64,000 bases of DNA from assembly GCF_016464365.1 (NCBI RefSeq), contig NZ_JADCUC010000001.1:186001-250000 (forward strand), given 5' to 3'. Positions 53,154 to 63,105 of the stretch are shown in pieces. Position numbers and translations under genes: made by a program. The notes beneath the pieces were generated by a model. The model was not told the DNA's origin. It ran no database searches and saw nothing but the letters and a program-made list of their open reading frames with translations. The stretch is from Sandaracinobacteroides hominis (lineage in GTDB: Bacteria; Pseudomonadota; Alphaproteobacteria; Sphingomonadales; Sphingomonadaceae). Within the stretch, counting starts at the first letter, position 1. Each line of letters begins with the position of its first letter.

Positions 53154-55256
53154 ATGAATTTTGTTCTCATCGCCATACTGTGCGGCCTTGCGGCCGTGCT
53201 CTATGGCCTACTTACAACACGCGCCGTGTTGTCGGCGCCCGCCGGCAATCCACGGATGCAGGAAATCGCCGCCGCCATTCAGGAGGGCGCAGGCGCCTAT
53301 CTGAAGAAGCAGTACAGCGCCATCGCCGTCGTCGGCGTGATCGCGCTGGCGCTCGTCGCCTTCTTCTTCGGCCGCTATCCGGCCGTCGGCTTCGTGATCG
53401 GCGCCGTGCTTTCCGGCGTCACCGGCTTCATCGGGATGAACATCTCGGTGCGCGCCAACGTCCGCACGGCGGAGGCGGCGCGCACGGGGCTGCAGGCCGG
53501 CCTGACGCTGGCGTTCCGCGCCGGCGCGATCACCGGGATGCTGGTGGCCGGACTCGCGCTGCTTGCCATCGCTGGCTATTATCATGTCCTCACCGGCATG
53601 CTGGGTTTCGCTTCCGACGATCGGGTGGTGATCGACAGCCTCGTCAGCCTTGCGCTGGGCGCTTCGCTCATCTCCATCTTCGCGCGTCTGGGCGGCGGCA
53701 TCTTCACCAAGGCAGCCGACGTCGGCGCCGACCTCGTCGGCAAGGTCGAGGCCGGAATCCCCGAAGACGACCCGCGCAACCCTGCCGTGATTGCAGATAA
53801 TGTCGGAGACAATGTCGGCGACTGCGCCGGCATGGCGGCCGACCTGTTCGAAACCTATGTCGTCACTGTCGGCGCCACGATGGTGCTGACGGCGCTGCTG
53901 ATCGGCGGACCTTACCTCACCCAGCTGATGGCGCTGCCGCTGCTGGTGGGTGGCGTCTGCGCACTTACCTCTATCCTGGGCACCTTCTTCGTGAAGCTAG
54001 GCTCGTCGAAGAACATCATGGGCGCGCTCTACAAGGGCTTCCTTGTCTCGGCGCTTGCCTCGGTTCCGGCGATCTTCCTCGCCACCAAGATGGTCTTCCC
54101 CGATCTTAACACCGTCGTCGGCGGGCAGGCGGCAGACGGCACCGGCGGCTTCACGCCGATGCATCTGTTCTGGGCGATGATGGTGGGCCTTGCCGTCACC
54201 GGCCTGCTGGTCTGGATCACCGAATACTACACCGGCACGCCCTATCGCCCGGTCCGTTCCATCGCCAAGGCGTCGGAAACCGGACACGGCACCAATATCA
54301 TCCAGGGGCTCGCCATCAGCATGGAGGCAACCGCGCTTCCGACGCTGGTGATCTGCGCCGGGATGATCGTGTCCTACCTGCTCGCAGGCGTGATGGGGAT
54401 CGGCTTTGCCGCAACCTCGATGCTGGCACTGGCCGGTATGGTCGTGGCGCTGGATGCCTATGGCCCCGTCACCGATAACGCGGGCGGCATTGCCGAAATG
54501 GCCGGCCTCGAAGGCGAAGTGCGCGAGCGCACCGATGCCCTCGACGCGGTGGGCAACACCACCAAGGCCGTCACCAAGGGCTATGCCATCGGCTCGGCAG
54601 GCCTTGCCGCGCTGGTGCTGTTCAATGCTTACACGGCTGACCTCGGCAAGTTCTTCGGTGACCTCACCGTCGACTTCTCGCTGTCGAACCCGTTTGTCAT
54701 CGTCGGGCTGCTGCTCGGTGCCCTGCTGCCCTATATCTTCGGGGCGATGGGGATGACGGCGGTTGGCCGCGCTGCGGGTGCCGTGGTGGAGGAAGTGCGC
54801 AACCAGTTCCGCACCAATCCGGGCATCATGGCCGGCACCTCCAAGCCCGACTATGCCCGCACCGTTGGCCTCGTCACGCAGGCAGCGATCAAGGAGATGA
54901 TCGTCCCCTCGCTGCTCCCCGTGCTGGCGCCCATCGTCGTCTACTTCGTGATCACCGCCATCGCCGGCCAGGCCAACGGCTTTGCCGCGGTCGGTGCACT
55001 GCTGATGGGGGTGATCGTCAGCGGCATCTTCGTCGCCATCTCGATGACTTCGGGCGGCGGCGCGTGGGATAACGCCAAGAAGTTCATCGAAGACGGCCAC
55101 CACGGCGGCAAGGGTTCCGAAGCCCACAAGGCTGCGGTGACCGGCGATACCGTTGGCGATCCGTACAAGGATACCGCCGGGCCTGCGGTGAACCCGATGA
55201 TCAAGATCACCAACATCGTGGCGCTGTTGCTGTTGGCAGCGCTGGCGGCGCACTAG
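53154..55256 (+). CDS. hppA: Membrane-bound proton-translocating pyrophosphatase (K+-independent type)
   Basis: 700 residues, about 16 transmembrane helices. Pyrophosphate-binding motifs [40 protein letters not shown], and [13 protein letters not shown] are intact. The motif [16 protein letters not shown] has Lys where K+-dependent enzymes have Ala (GNTTAA), indicating a K+-independent H+ pump. It couples cytoplasmic PPi hydrolysis to proton export. Stands alone with its own leader and a terminator (55281-55310). Confidence 0.97.
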   Translation: MNFVLIAILCGLAAVLYGLLTTRAVLSAPAGNPRMQEIAAAIQEGAGAYLKKQYSAIAVVGVIALALVAFFFGRYPAVGFVIGAVLSGVTGFIGMNISVRANVRTAEAARTGLQAGLTLAFRAGAITGMLVAGLALLAIAGYYHVLTGMLGFASDDRVVIDSLVSLALGASLISIFARLGGGIFTKAADVGADLVGKVEAGIPEDDPRNPAVIADNVGDNVGDCAGMAADLFETYVVTVGATMVLTALLIGGPYLTQLMALPLLVGGVCALTSILGTFFVKLGSSKNIMGALYKGFLVSALASVPAIFLATKMVFPDLNTVVGGQAADGTGGFTPMHLFWAMMVGLAVTGLLVWITEYYTGTPYRPVRSIAKASETGHGTNIIQGLAISMEATALPTLVICAGMIVSYLLAGVMGIGFAATSMLALAGMVVALDAYGPVTDNAGGIAEMAGLEGEVRERTDALDAVGNTTKAVTKGYAIGSAGLAALVLFNAYTADLGKFFGDLTVDFSLSNPFVIVGLLLGALLPYIFGAMGMTAVGRAAGAVVEEVRNQFRTNPGIMAGTSKPDYARTVGLVTQAAIKEMIVPSLLPVLAPIVVYFVITAIAGQANGFAAVGALLMGVIVSGIFVAISMTSGGGAWDNAKKFIEDGHHGGKGSEAHKAAVTGDTVGDPYKDTAGPAVNPMIKITNIVALLLLAALAAH

Positions 55257-55280
55257 CAGTTGGCGAAAGCCTGAAAGCGG

Positions 55281-55310
55281 AAGGGCCGGGGGTTTCCACC
55301 CCCGGCCCTT
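55281..55310. terminator. Bidirectional terminator between hppA and bamE
   Basis: AAGGGCCGGGGG (55281-55292) and CCCCCGGCCCTT (55299-55310) form a 12-bp stem with a 6-base loop between convergent genes. The T-run is short (CCCTTTC) on the plus strand. Confidence 0.8.
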
Positions 55311-55334
55311 TCTGCATCCGCCAAAGCCGCGCCG

Positions 55335-55820
55335 TTATTGAGGAGGACCCCCACCGCCGCCCCCGCCAGCACTCACAGATCCGATATTCCCGAACAGATC
55401 CTCCAGCAGCGTCGCCTCGCGGCCCAGCGTCGGGGTCTTGTCGTTGTTGGGCGAAATATTCGCCACCTGATCCATGCCGCGCCGCTCCACGGCTGCAACC
55501 GTGCCATCCGCCATAAAGCGGACGATCAGGATGCTCTGTTCCTTGGGAACGGGGCGCGCAAAGGCCAGCTGGCGGGTGTTGCGGGAGATATAATACCAGG
55601 TGTTGCCGTCCCATTGCGCGATCGAGGTGGGCCGGCCCAGCGCCTTTGAAACCGAGTCCTTGTTGTCGACACCCGGCTGTACCGATGCGACGAGCTCCTC
55701 GTCCGCCACATAGCCCTGGTTGTTCTGGATCTGCCGCTGCGCGCAGGCCCCAAGGCCCAGGAGCATGGCGGGCGCCAGCATCACGGCAAGTACGCGGCGG
55801 GAAACAGGGGTCATCGGCAC
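55335..55820 (-). CDS. bamE: Outer membrane assembly lipoprotein BamE
   Basis: 161 residues: lipoprotein signal with lipobox LGLGAC (acylated Cys26), then the SmpA/OmlA domain (VQPGVDNKDSVSKALGRPTS, NTWYYISRNTRQLAF, ILIVRFMADGTVAAVERR) and a Gly-rich tail (GGGGGGGPPQ). BamE supports the BAM outer-membrane-protein insertion complex, complementing SurA here. ATG 55820 or 55814 could be the start. Confidence 0.92.
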   Translation of the reverse strand: MPMTPVSRRVLAVMLAPAMLLGLGACAQRQIQNNQGYVADEELVASVQPGVDNKDSVSKALGRPTSIAQWDGNTWYYISRNTRQLAFARPVPKEQSILIVRFMADGTVAAVERRGMDQVANISPNNDKTPTLGREATLLEDLFGNIGSVSAGGGGGGGPPQ

Positions 55821-55957
55821 TCCGGGCCCGGCGTCGGGCGTGATCAGGGCAATGGTCAGGGGCTGCTTGCTTGCAGCCGTTCAGCGCGCCATATGCGCCG
55901 GGATACCGGGCCTTGCAACCTTAGAGGCCCTTCGGCTCGTCGCAGCAGGCTGCTTTC

Positions 55958-56470
55958 ATGTCCTTTCTATCCCGCCTTCTCACCCCCCCGCGCCCGCCGC
56001 TGGCAGACCTGTGGGACTGGATCACCCAGACCGCGCGCGAACCGCGCTGGTATCTGCGCCACGCCGTCGCCGACACGGTTGATGGCCGGTTCGATATGGT
56101 GGCGCTGATGACATCGCTGGTGATGCTGCGGCTGGAAGACCTGAAGCTGATGCCACAGACGGCGCTCCTGACCGAGCGTTTCGTAGAGGACATGGACGGA
56201 TCGCTTCGGGAAATCGGCATCGGCGATATGGTGATCGGCAAGAAGATGGGGCATGTGATCGGCGCCATGGGCGGCCGGCTGGGCGTCTATCGCGCGGCGC
56301 TGGCGCCCGATGCCGATCCGGCGCTGCTGCCCGAAGCGCTGGCGCGCAACGTCTGGCGCGGCGAAGCGCCCGAAGGCGCGGCCGACGATCTGGCAAGCGC
56401 CGTCCGCGAGCTGAAGGCGCGGATCGAGGCAACGCCCGCCAAGGCCCTGCTCGCTGGAGACATCGCATGA
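55958..56470 (+). CDS. Ubiquinol-cytochrome c chaperone family protein
   Basis: 170 residues with the CBP3-like pattern: PRWYLRHAVADTVDGRFDMV, ALMTSLVMLRLEDL, FVEDMDGSLREIGIGDMVIG and KKMGHVIGAMGGRLGVYRAAL. The mitochondrial counterpart (Cbp3/UQCC1) assists cytochrome b insertion in complex III. Overlaps the DUF177 gene by four bases (ATGA). Confidence 0.9.
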   Translation: MSFLSRLLTPPRPPLADLWDWITQTAREPRWYLRHAVADTVDGRFDMVALMTSLVMLRLEDLKLMPQTALLTERFVEDMDGSLREIGIGDMVIGKKMGHVIGAMGGRLGVYRAALAPDADPALLPEALARNVWRGEAPEGAADDLASAVRELKARIEATPAKALLAGDIA

Positions 56471-56994
56471 ATGCCGAATTCAGCCGCCGCATTCCGTTGC
56501 TGAAGCTGTCCACCCGCGCACAGCCTTTCCATCTGGAGGCGGACGCCGCCGCCCGGCAGGCGCTCGCCAAGCGCTTCGACCTGGTTTCCGTGGAACGGCT
56601 CGAAGCCCAGCTGGAGGCATACCGCAGCGGTCCCGCCGCCATTGTCACCGGCAAGCTGTCGGCAGACGTCGTGCAATCCTGCGTTGTCTCCGGAGAGCCG
56701 GTTCCCGCCCGTGTGGAGGAAGTCATACAGCTGCGCTTCGAGGAGGCGCCGGACGAGGACGATCTCGAGCTGGAGGAAGAGGCGCTCGACGTGCTGCCGA
56801 TCGAGCAGGACAGCATCGACCTGGGCGAGGCGGTGGCGCAGTCGCTGTTTCTGGCGCTCGATCCCTATCCCCGCGCCGATCCCGTCGCCATCCAGAAGGC
56901 CCGCCTGCACCTGACGAGCGAGGAAGAGGCGCAGGCCGCAGAGGCCGCCGAGAAGGCCGCGGCAAACCCCTTCGCCAGGCTGAAACGCCCGTGA
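56467..56994 (+). CDS. DUF177 (YceD-like) domain protein
   Basis: 175 residues; FSRRIPLLKL start, KRFDLVSVERLEAQLEA, GKLSADVVQSCVVSGEPVPA (the VxQxCVVTLEPV-like core) and an acidic region rich in Glu, then PFARLKRP at the end. YceD homologues are involved in 23S rRNA accumulation and usually precede rpmF/plsX; those neighbours are missing here and an aminotransferase follows in a GTGA overlap. Confidence 0.9.
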   Translation: MNAEFSRRIPLLKLSTRAQPFHLEADAAARQALAKRFDLVSVERLEAQLEAYRSGPAAIVTGKLSADVVQSCVVSGEPVPARVEEVIQLRFEEAPDEDDLELEEEALDVLPIEQDSIDLGEAVAQSLFLALDPYPRADPVAIQKARLHLTSEEEAQAAEAAEKAAANPFARLKRP

Positions 56995-58157
56995 CGCAGA
57001 AGGTGGGCGGCCCGATTCCGGTTCGCACCACGATCTTCGAGGCGATGTCGGCGAAGGCTGTCGCCCATGGCGCCATCAATCTGGGGCAGGGCTTCCCCGA
57101 TGCCTGCGGCCCGCAATCCGTGCGCGAAGCGGCGGCGCGCGCCCTGCTGGAGGGCCCGCACCAATATCCCCGCATGCGCGGCACCGATGCGCTGCGGGAG
57201 GCTATCGGCCGCCACTATGCCGCCACGCAGGGGCTGCCGTTCGATCCAGTGGGCGAGATCGTTGTCACCAGCGGCGCCACCGAGGCGCTGGCCGCCGCCA
57301 TCTTCGCCCTGCTGGGGCCGGGCGACGGCGCCATCGTCATCGAGCCGGCCTATGATGCCTATGCCCCGCTGGTGCGGCGCGCTGGCGCCGTGCCGCAGTT
57401 CGTGCGGCTGCAGCCGCCCGGCTGGCGCATCGACCGCGCCCTTTTGGAGGCGGCGGTGACGCCTGCGACCCGCGTCATCCTCGTCAACGATCCGGTCAAT
57501 CCGACGGGCCGCATGCTCGACGCGCAGGAGCGCGAGGCGATTCGCGACGTGGCTCTGGCGCATGATCTGCTGATCATCGCCGACGAGGTCTGGGAGGAGG
57601 TTCGCCCCAACCATCGGCTGCATGTGTCTCTCGCGGCCGATCCGGCGCTGCGCAGCCGCACCGTGAAGATCGGCTCGGCCGGAAAGATCTTCCAGGTAAC
57701 GGGCTGGAAGGTCGGCTGGGCCTGCGCTGCGCCGGACCTCGCGGCCCGCATCGCTGCCACGCACCAGTATCTCACCTTCACCACCTCGCCGGCGCTGCAA
57801 CAGGCAGTTGCCGAAGGGCTGGACGGCGAGCGCGGCTGGCTGACGGGCATGCGCGACGAGATCGAGGCGGGCAGGGCGCATCTGGCGGCCGGCCTGCAGT
57901 CCGCCGGCTTCGCGCTGCTGCCCTCGGAAGCGACCTGGTTCCTGTCGATTGACCTCACAGCCTCGGGCATCGCCATCGACGATGTGTCCTTCTGCACGCG
58001 ACTGGTCGTGCAGCACGGAGTCGCTGCGATTCCGGTATCCGCCTTCTTTGAGGGCGAGGATGTGCCGCGCAATGCCGTGCGCTTCTGCCATGCCAAGGCG
58101 CGCGCCACCATCGACTCGGCGCTGAAACGGCTGGCAAGGGCAAAGTCGGACTTCTAG
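56991..58157 (+). CDS. Class I/II PLP-dependent aminotransferase
   Basis: 388 residues, fold type I. GTG start at 56991 overlapping the DUF177 stop. Conserved: LGQGFPD, TSGATEAL, NDPVNPTG (166-173), DEVWEE (Asp198-199 region) and the PLP-lysine loop GSAGKIFQVTGWKVGW with Lys232, and RFCHAKA near the end. It resembles kynurenine/methionine aminotransferases (YbdL/KAT type). The exact amino donor is unknown. Ends in an interlocked stop with the minus-strand DUF1674 gene (TTCTAGAA). Confidence 0.9.
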   Translation: MTQKVGGPIPVRTTIFEAMSAKAVAHGAINLGQGFPDACGPQSVREAAARALLEGPHQYPRMRGTDALREAIGRHYAATQGLPFDPVGEIVVTSGATEALAAAIFALLGPGDGAIVIEPAYDAYAPLVRRAGAVPQFVRLQPPGWRIDRALLEAAVTPATRVILVNDPVNPTGRMLDAQEREAIRDVALAHDLLIIADEVWEEVRPNHRLHVSLAADPALRSRTVKIGSAGKIFQVTGWKVGWACAAPDLAARIAATHQYLTFTTSPALQQAVAEGLDGERGWLTGMRDEIEAGRAHLAAGLQSAGFALLPSEATWFLSIDLTASGIAIDDVSFCTRLVVQHGVAAIPVSAFFEGEDVPRNAVRFCHAKARATIDSALKRLARAKSDF

Positions 58158-58309
58158 AAGTCCGAGCAGATTCCCTTCACTTCCCAGTCGCCATAGCGGG
58201 TCGGCTCCAGCCCGCCGCGGCCACCGATTTCGCCCTGGCCTGGCTTGGGTGCGGGGGAGGGAGGCGCCTTGGCGGCCTCTCGCTTTTTGGGGGTCTCTTT
58301 CGCAGTCAT
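58154..58309 (-). CDS. DUF1674 protein (SDHAF4-like succinate dehydrogenase assembly factor)
   Basis: Only 51 residues: a Lys/Pro-rich N-terminus (MTAKETPKKREAAKAPPSPA) and the highly conserved C-terminus GGRGGLEPTRYGDWEVKGICSDF, split here as GGLEPTRYGDWEVKG + ICSDF. This signature is shared with the mitochondrial factor SDHAF4, which protects flavinylated SdhA before complex II assembly. No sdh gene is in the window. ATG 58309 assigned; the frame is open further but unconserved. Confidence 0.88.
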   Translation of the reverse strand: MTAKETPKKREAAKAPPSPAPKPGQGEIGGRGGLEPTRYGDWEVKGICSDF

Positions 58310-58356
58310 CGCCGCCGCTTTAGCATGAAAAGAAAAATAGATCGAAGGGGAGAGAG

Positions 58357-59175
58357 ATGCTGGATCTGAAGGGCAAGGTGATTGCCGTGACGGGGGCCGG
58401 AAGCGGTATTGGCCGCTCGCTGGCGCTGGGGCTGGCGCGGCGGGGCTCGACCGTCGCGATGGCTGACAAGGACGCAGCGGGTCTGGCTGAAACCGCACGC
58501 ATGCTGGGCAATTATCCGCACTCCAGCCGGGCCTTCGACGTTACCGACACCGATGCACTGCAAGGTTGGATCGACGACGCCGTCAGCGAGTTCGGCGGAC
58601 TGGACGGGATCATCAACAACGCCGGCCTTTCCGTCGTGGCGCCGTTCGCCGATACCCCGCGCGAGGATTTCAACCGGGTGATGAACGTCAACTTCAACGC
58701 CGTGGTGGAGGGTTGCCGGCTTGCGCTCCCGGAAATCCGCAAGCGCGGAAGCGGCTGGATCGTGAATATTTCCTCGGTGTTCGGAATGATGGGCTACCCC
58801 ACCCAGAGCGCCTACAACGCTTCCAAATATGCCGTGCGCGGGCTTTCCGAAGCGATGCATATCGAGCTGTCGCAGACCGACCCCGGAATCAAGGTGATCC
58901 GCGTCCACCCCGGCGGTATCAAGACCAACGTGGCGCGAAATGCCAAGAAGATCGCCGGCATGCCCGGCACGGACGAGCTGATGGACAGCGACGATGCCTT
59001 TCAAAAGGCCGCCCGCACCACGCCGGACCAGGCCGCCGAAACCATCATAAGGGGCATGGAAACCGGCCAGCACAGGGTTCTGATCGGGCCCGACGCAAAA
59101 TTCATCGACCTGATGGTGCGCTTGTTCCCGGTGAGCTACATGAAGCGCATAGGGATGTTCCTCACGGCCAGCTGA
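58357..59175 (+). CDS. Short-chain dehydrogenase/reductase
   Basis: 272 residues, classical [11 protein letters not shown] (12-19), NNAG (near 87), the catalytic Ser in [10 protein letters not shown] and Y-x3-K in [20 protein letters not shown](P)-dependent oxidoreductase acting on an unidentified alcohol/ketone. A ribosome site GGGGAGAG precedes ATG 58357. Confidence 0.9.
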   Translation: MLDLKGKVIAVTGAGSGIGRSLALGLARRGSTVAMADKDAAGLAETARMLGNYPHSSRAFDVTDTDALQGWIDDAVSEFGGLDGIINNAGLSVVAPFADTPREDFNRVMNVNFNAVVEGCRLALPEIRKRGSGWIVNISSVFGMMGYPTQSAYNASKYAVRGLSEAMHIELSQTDPGIKVIRVHPGGIKTNVARNAKKIAGMPGTDELMDSDDAFQKAARTTPDQAAETIIRGMETGQHRVLIGPDAKFIDLMVRLFPVSYMKRIGMFLTAS

Positions 59176-59215
59176 GGTCGTTGACAAACCGCCAGGCAGG
59201 GCCATTTTCCAGTAT

Positions 59216-60166
59216 ATGAACCGCACCAAGACTTTCATGTTGATGGCCGCCATGGCGGCGCTGTTCATGGGGCTGGGATTCCTGATCGGAGGCCGGTCTG
59301 GGATGCTGATCGCCTTCGTGATGGCGGCCGGAATGAACGTCTTCGCCTATTGGAACTCCGACAAGATGGTGCTGAAAATGCACCAGGCGCGCGAAGTCGG
59401 TGAAGACCATGAGCTGTATCGGATCGTGCAGCCGCTGGCGGCGCGGGCCGAAATTCCGATGCCGCGCGTCTATATTGTGGAGCAGGACCAGCCGAATGCG
59501 TTTGCAACCGGCCGCAACCCGGAAAACGCTGCCGTTGCAGCGACTTCCGGATTGATGCGTATGCTGGACCGGGATGAAGTCGCCGCCGTGATGGCGCACG
59601 AACTGGCGCATGTGAAGAACCGCGACACACTGGTGATGACGGTAACCGCCACCCTCGCCGGCGCCATTTCGATGCTGGGCAATTTCGCCTTCTTTTTCGG
59701 TGGCAATCGCAGCAACGGCCAGTCGAATGCGCTGATGGCCATTGTCGCGATGATCGTGGCGCCGCTGGCGGCGGCGCTGGTGCAGATGGCGATCAGCCGC
59801 ACGCGCGAATATGGCGCCGATGCGATGGGCGCCGAAATCAGCGGTCAGCCGCTCAGGCTCGCCTCGGCGCTGGCCAAGCTGCAGGGGGCCGCGCACCGCA
59901 TCCAGAATCCGGTTGCAGAGGCGAATCCGGCCGCTGCTTCGCTCTATATCATCAACCCGCTGGTGGGCGGGGTGCGCGACAACCTGTTCAGCACCCATCC
60001 GGCTGCCGAGAACCGCATCGCCGCGCTGGAGGCGATGGCTGGCTCCTCGTCATCGGCTGAGGCACCCGAACTGGCGCAGCCGTGGCCTGCCAGCGATGTG
60101 CCGCGCACAAAGCGCCCGAGCGCGCTCGGTCTCAATCCACCGAGACGTCGCAATCCCTGGGCCTGA
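59216..60166 (+). CDS. htpX: Zinc metalloprotease HtpX
   Basis: 316 residues. Inner membrane protease of membrane-protein quality control: two N-terminal TM helices, HEXXH at 128-132 (AHELAHVKN), two further TM helices (~140-190), then [15 protein letters not shown] with the third zinc ligand. A C-terminal Pro/Arg-rich tail extends past the usual end. Followed by a second RsmB-like gene after a 31-base gap. Confidence 0.95.
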   Translation: MNRTKTFMLMAAMAALFMGLGFLIGGRSGMLIAFVMAAGMNVFAYWNSDKMVLKMHQAREVGEDHELYRIVQPLAARAEIPMPRVYIVEQDQPNAFATGRNPENAAVAATSGLMRMLDRDEVAAVMAHELAHVKNRDTLVMTVTATLAGAISMLGNFAFFFGGNRSNGQSNALMAIVAMIVAPLAAALVQMAISRTREYGADAMGAEISGQPLRLASALAKLQGAAHRIQNPVAEANPAAASLYIINPLVGGVRDNLFSTHPAAENRIAALEAMAGSSSSAEAPELAQPWPASDVPRTKRPSALGLNPPRRRNPWA

Positions 60167-60197
60167 CACGCGCGCGCATGGCGCCGATGTCCCGGGG

Positions 60198-61424
60198 TTG
60201 GCCGCACGGCGCGCCGCCCTGACGCTGCTGCATGGCGTGACGGTGCTGGGCCGCGCCCTGGACCCGATGCTGGATCGGGCGCTGGCGGGCCTTTCTCCAA
60301 GCGATCGCGGCCTTGCCCGGGCGCTGGTGAGCGGCGTGCTGCGAAACCTGCCCGGCCTCGACGCGCTGATCGATTCCGCCTGCCGCCAACCGCTGCCGGC
60401 GGATGCGCGCGCCCGGCAGGTGCTGCGGATTGCGCTCGCGGGCCGACTATTGCTGGACACCCCGCCGCATGCCGCCATCGCCACGGCGCTGCCGCTGCTG
60501 GAGGGTGGGCCGCGCCGGCTGACGCACGGCGTGCTTTCCACGCTGTTCCGAACGGAGGCGACCCTGCCGGAGCCCAGCGTCCCACGGGCCTGGGCTGACC
60601 GTTGGCGGGAGGCCTGGGGCGAGGCGGAAGTGGAGGCAGCCGGCCGGCGTCTCGGCACGATCCCGCCCACCGATCTCTGCCTGAAGAACCCCGCCGATAC
60701 CGGCCAATGGATGGAGCGGCTGGGAGCAACCAGTCTGATGCCGGGCCATATCCGGCTGAATGGCTCGCAATCGGTCGACACGCTTGCCGGCTATGCCGAC
60801 GGCGACTGGTGGGTGCAGGACATAGCCGCCAGCCTGCCGGCGCGGCTGCTGGGAGATGTCGCCGGAATGGCGGTGCTCGATCTGTGCGCGGCGCCCGGCG
60901 GCAAGACGATGCAGCTGGCCAGCATGGGGGCGCGGGTTACTGCGCTCGATATCAATGCCAGCCGCCTGAAACGCCTGCGCACCAATCTGCAGCGCACCGC
61001 GCTGCAGGCCGACGTGGTCGAGGCCGACGCCCGCCAGTTCGATCCGGGCCGGCAGTTCGACGCCATCCTGCTGGATGCACCCTGCTCGGCGACGGGCACC
61101 TTCGGGCGGCATCCGGATCTCTTGTATCTGAAGGAAAGGCTGGATCTGGCGCCGCTTTTGAAGCTGCAGGCAGAGCTATGCGCACGTGCCGCCGGCTGGC
61201 TGAAGCCGGGTGGGCGGCTGGTCTATGCGGTCTGTTCGCTTGAGCCCGCGGAAGGGGAGGGGGCATCCCCTCCCGCGGGACTCTTGTCCGACCCTGTGTC
61301 GGACCACGAGCTCCCCGAAGGCCTTGCGTCTTCTTCGGGGGGCACCGTACGCACCCTGCCGTCGCTTTGGGGGGAAGCTGGCGGGGCGGACGGATTTTTC
61401 ATCGCTCGCTATCGGGCGCCTTAA
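60198..61424 (+). CDS. RsmB/NOP family RNA methyltransferase (second copy)
   Basis: 408 residues from TTG 60198 (AARRAALTLLHGVTVLG). No ATG/GTG lies in frame nearer than an ATG at 60096 inside htpX. N-terminal NusB-like domain (~1-130: LVSGVLRNLPGLDALIDSAC, HAAIATALPLLEGGPRRLTH, GVLSTLF), then the MTase: VQDIAASLPARLLGD, DLCAAPGGKTMQLA, LLDAPCSATGTFGRHPDLLY (Cys) and YAVCSLEPAEGEGAS. It should methylate C967 of 16S rRNA or similar. The stretch after CSLEPAE is lengthened by a segment with three hairpins (61245-61340). Confidence 0.9.
   Translation: MAARRAALTLLHGVTVLGRALDPMLDRALAGLSPSDRGLARALVSGVLRNLPGLDALIDSACRQPLPADARARQVLRIALAGRLLLDTPPHAAIATALPLLEGGPRRLTHGVLSTLFRTEATLPEPSVPRAWADRWREAWGEAEVEAAGRRLGTIPPTDLCLKNPADTGQWMERLGATSLMPGHIRLNGSQSVDTLAGYADGDWWVQDIAASLPARLLGDVAGMAVLDLCAAPGGKTMQLASMGARVTALDINASRLKRLRTNLQRTALQADVVEADARQFDPGRQFDAILLDAPCSATGTFGRHPDLLYLKERLDLAPLLKLQAELCARAAGWLKPGGRLVYAVCSLEPAEGEGASPPAGLLSDPVSDHELPEGLASSSGGTVRTLPSLWGEAGGADGFFIARYRAP
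61245..61340 (+). repeat. Three consecutive palindromes within a coding sequence
   Basis: Stems: GGGAGGGG/CCCCTCCC (61255-61262, 61267-61274; extended by CCCGC/GCGGG at 61245-61249 and 61275-61279), GTCCGAC/GTCGGAC (61286-61292, 61298-61304), and CCCCGAAG/CTTCGGGG (61313-61320, 61333-61340). All perfect. They lie in the variable linker before the last strand of the second RsmB-like protein. Confidence 0.85.
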
Positions 61425-61427
61425 GGT

Positions 61428-61958
61428 TTAGCGGCAGCGCACATTTCCCTTGTTCAACTCGTTGCCGAGCACCGCGCCAAGCGTTCCGCCGATCACGCTG
61501 CCCAGCCGCTTGTCGCCTTCGCGGGCCAGCACATTGCCCAGGGTTCCGCCGGCCAATGCACCGACGATCAGGCCGGTTGTGCCATCCTGGCGGCGGCACT
61601 GGACCTGTCCGTTGGAACCCCACCAATAGGGCGCGGAACTGTTGTAGCTGGCGCCGCGATAGACGGGATAGTTGTTGCCGTAGCGATAGTCGGGGGCATT
61701 GTAGGAATAGACCGGCCCGCGGCGCTGGGCATAATAGGCATCCCGGCGATTGTCGGCGCGAACGCCGTCGCGATAGCCCTGCCGATAGGATTGGGCGTTG
61801 TCGCGCCGGTCGTCGCGGCGGTCATACTTGTCATAGTGCCTGCCGTTGTGGCGGTAGTCGCGATCGCCATGCCAGCGCCGATCGTCGTCGGCGAACGCCG
61901 GGCCGGCGAGGCTCAGCGTGGCAAGGCCGGCAGTCAGTGCAGCGTAGGCGGTTCTCAT
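61428..61958 (-). CDS. Glycine-zipper 2TM domain secreted protein
   Basis: 176 residues: signal peptide (1-23, SLAGPAFA), an Asp/Arg/Tyr-rich region with YDKYDRRDDRR-type repeats (~24-120), and a C-terminal glycine zipper (GLIVGALAGGTLGNVLA...GSVIGGTLGAVLGNEL) of the 2TM group seen in SlyB/OsmB-like outer membrane-associated proteins. Two Cys near the zipper (QCRR, VRCR). Likely envelope-located, stress-related by analogy only. It converges on the methyltransferase gene with a 3-base gap. Confidence 0.85.
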   Translation of the reverse strand: MRTAYAALTAGLATLSLAGPAFADDDRRWHGDRDYRHNGRHYDKYDRRDDRRDNAQSYRQGYRDGVRADNRRDAYYAQRRGPVYSYNAPDYRYGNNYPVYRGASYNSSAPYWWGSNGQVQCRRQDGTTGLIVGALAGGTLGNVLAREGDKRLGSVIGGTLGAVLGNELNKGNVRCR

Positions 61959-62083
61959 GACACGGTCCCTTCTCTTGTTGTGCCGGCAGGTTGCATGATT
62001 AGCGCTTGCAACAATCTGAAGTCCTCATTCATCCGTTGGAAAGCCGGGTATCGATTGGAAACCCAGCTGAAGGGTTTAGACTG

Positions 62084-63100
62084 ATGCCGATGTGGAAATG
62101 GATCGCGCGTGGCCTGGGATTGCCTGCCTTTGCAGCGGGCGCACTGGCAGCCGCCTATGCAGCCGGCCCTCCATTGGGGTCCGGAGGCGTCGCGCCGCTG
62201 GATATCAGGGCGGTGACGGTTCCGCTCAACCGTTCCGATCCTTCGGCGGACCGCGTCGGCCGTCTGCGCTATCTCGGCGGCATCGACCTCAGCTCCAGCG
62301 ACATCCGCTTTGGCGGACTGTCCGGGATGCTGTGGGAGCCCGCGTGCAATCGGCTTCTTGTGGTCAGCGACACTGGAATTTGGGTGGCGCTGGAGACGCT
62401 GGAAGAGGGAGACTTGCTGCGGGGCATCCGGTCGGCCTGGATTGCACCCTTGCTGGATGACAAGGGCAACGCGCGCACCAGCAAGGTCGACGCGGATGCG
62501 GAATCGCTGGCGCGAACCGCTGACGGCGCCACCTGGGTATTCTTCGAACAGCGGCATCGCGGGGAACGTTATCCCGGACTGACGGCCTGCACACCTGAAA
62601 CGCTGGCGACCGCGCCGGATCTGGAGTTCGTTCCAGACGTCGCGAAGGACTGGCCGCGAAATGGTGGGATGGAGGCAGTGGCGACGAACGGCGACCGAAT
62701 TGTCGCGATATCCGAGGAGGCGCCCGGCAAGACCGGCGGACGGATGGGATTCTCCAGCGAGCGCGGCCAGTCGATCCTGACCTTCGATTGGCAGAACCCC
62801 GACGGGCACTCGCCGTCGGCGATGGACCAGCTGGACGGCGATACGATGCTGGTGCTGCACCGGCGCGTGGGGCTGCTGACGGGGTTCACCGTGGTGCTGA
62901 GCGAGGGGAGGCCGGGCGTTCCGGGCGATGTCCCACGCGAATTGGCGCGGCTGGCGGCGCCCTATACGGTCGACAATATGGAAGCGCTCGCCGTCCGCAA
63001 GGAAGGCGAGCGCCGATTCGTCTACATGCTGTCAGACAATAACTTCATTCCGTTGCAGCGAACCATCTTGCTGAAGTTCGAGCTGCTGCCGGAAAAGTGA
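62084..63100 (+). CDS. Esterase-like activity of phytase family protein
   Basis: 338 residues: an N-terminal hydrophobic segment (GLGLPAFAAGALAAAYAAG, ~10-28; signal peptide or anchor) and a beta-propeller-like domain with GGLSGMLWE, VDADAESLARTADGATWVFFEQRHR, GGMEAVATNGDRIVAISEE and VDNMEALAVRKEGERRFVYMLSDNN split by loops, matching the PF13449 phytase-like group. Probably periplasmic; the substrate is not known. ATG 62084 chosen for the hydrophobic leader. Confidence 0.87.
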   Translation: MPMWKWIARGLGLPAFAAGALAAAYAAGPPLGSGGVAPLDIRAVTVPLNRSDPSADRVGRLRYLGGIDLSSSDIRFGGLSGMLWEPACNRLLVVSDTGIWVALETLEEGDLLRGIRSAWIAPLLDDKGNARTSKVDADAESLARTADGATWVFFEQRHRGERYPGLTACTPETLATAPDLEFVPDVAKDWPRNGGMEAVATNGDRIVAISEEAPGKTGGRMGFSSERGQSILTFDWQNPDGHSPSAMDQLDGDTMLVLHRRVGLLTGFTVVLSEGRPGVPGDVPRELARLAAPYTVDNMEALAVRKEGERRFVYMLSDNNFIPLQRTILLKFELLPEK

Positions 63101-63105
63101 TTGGC

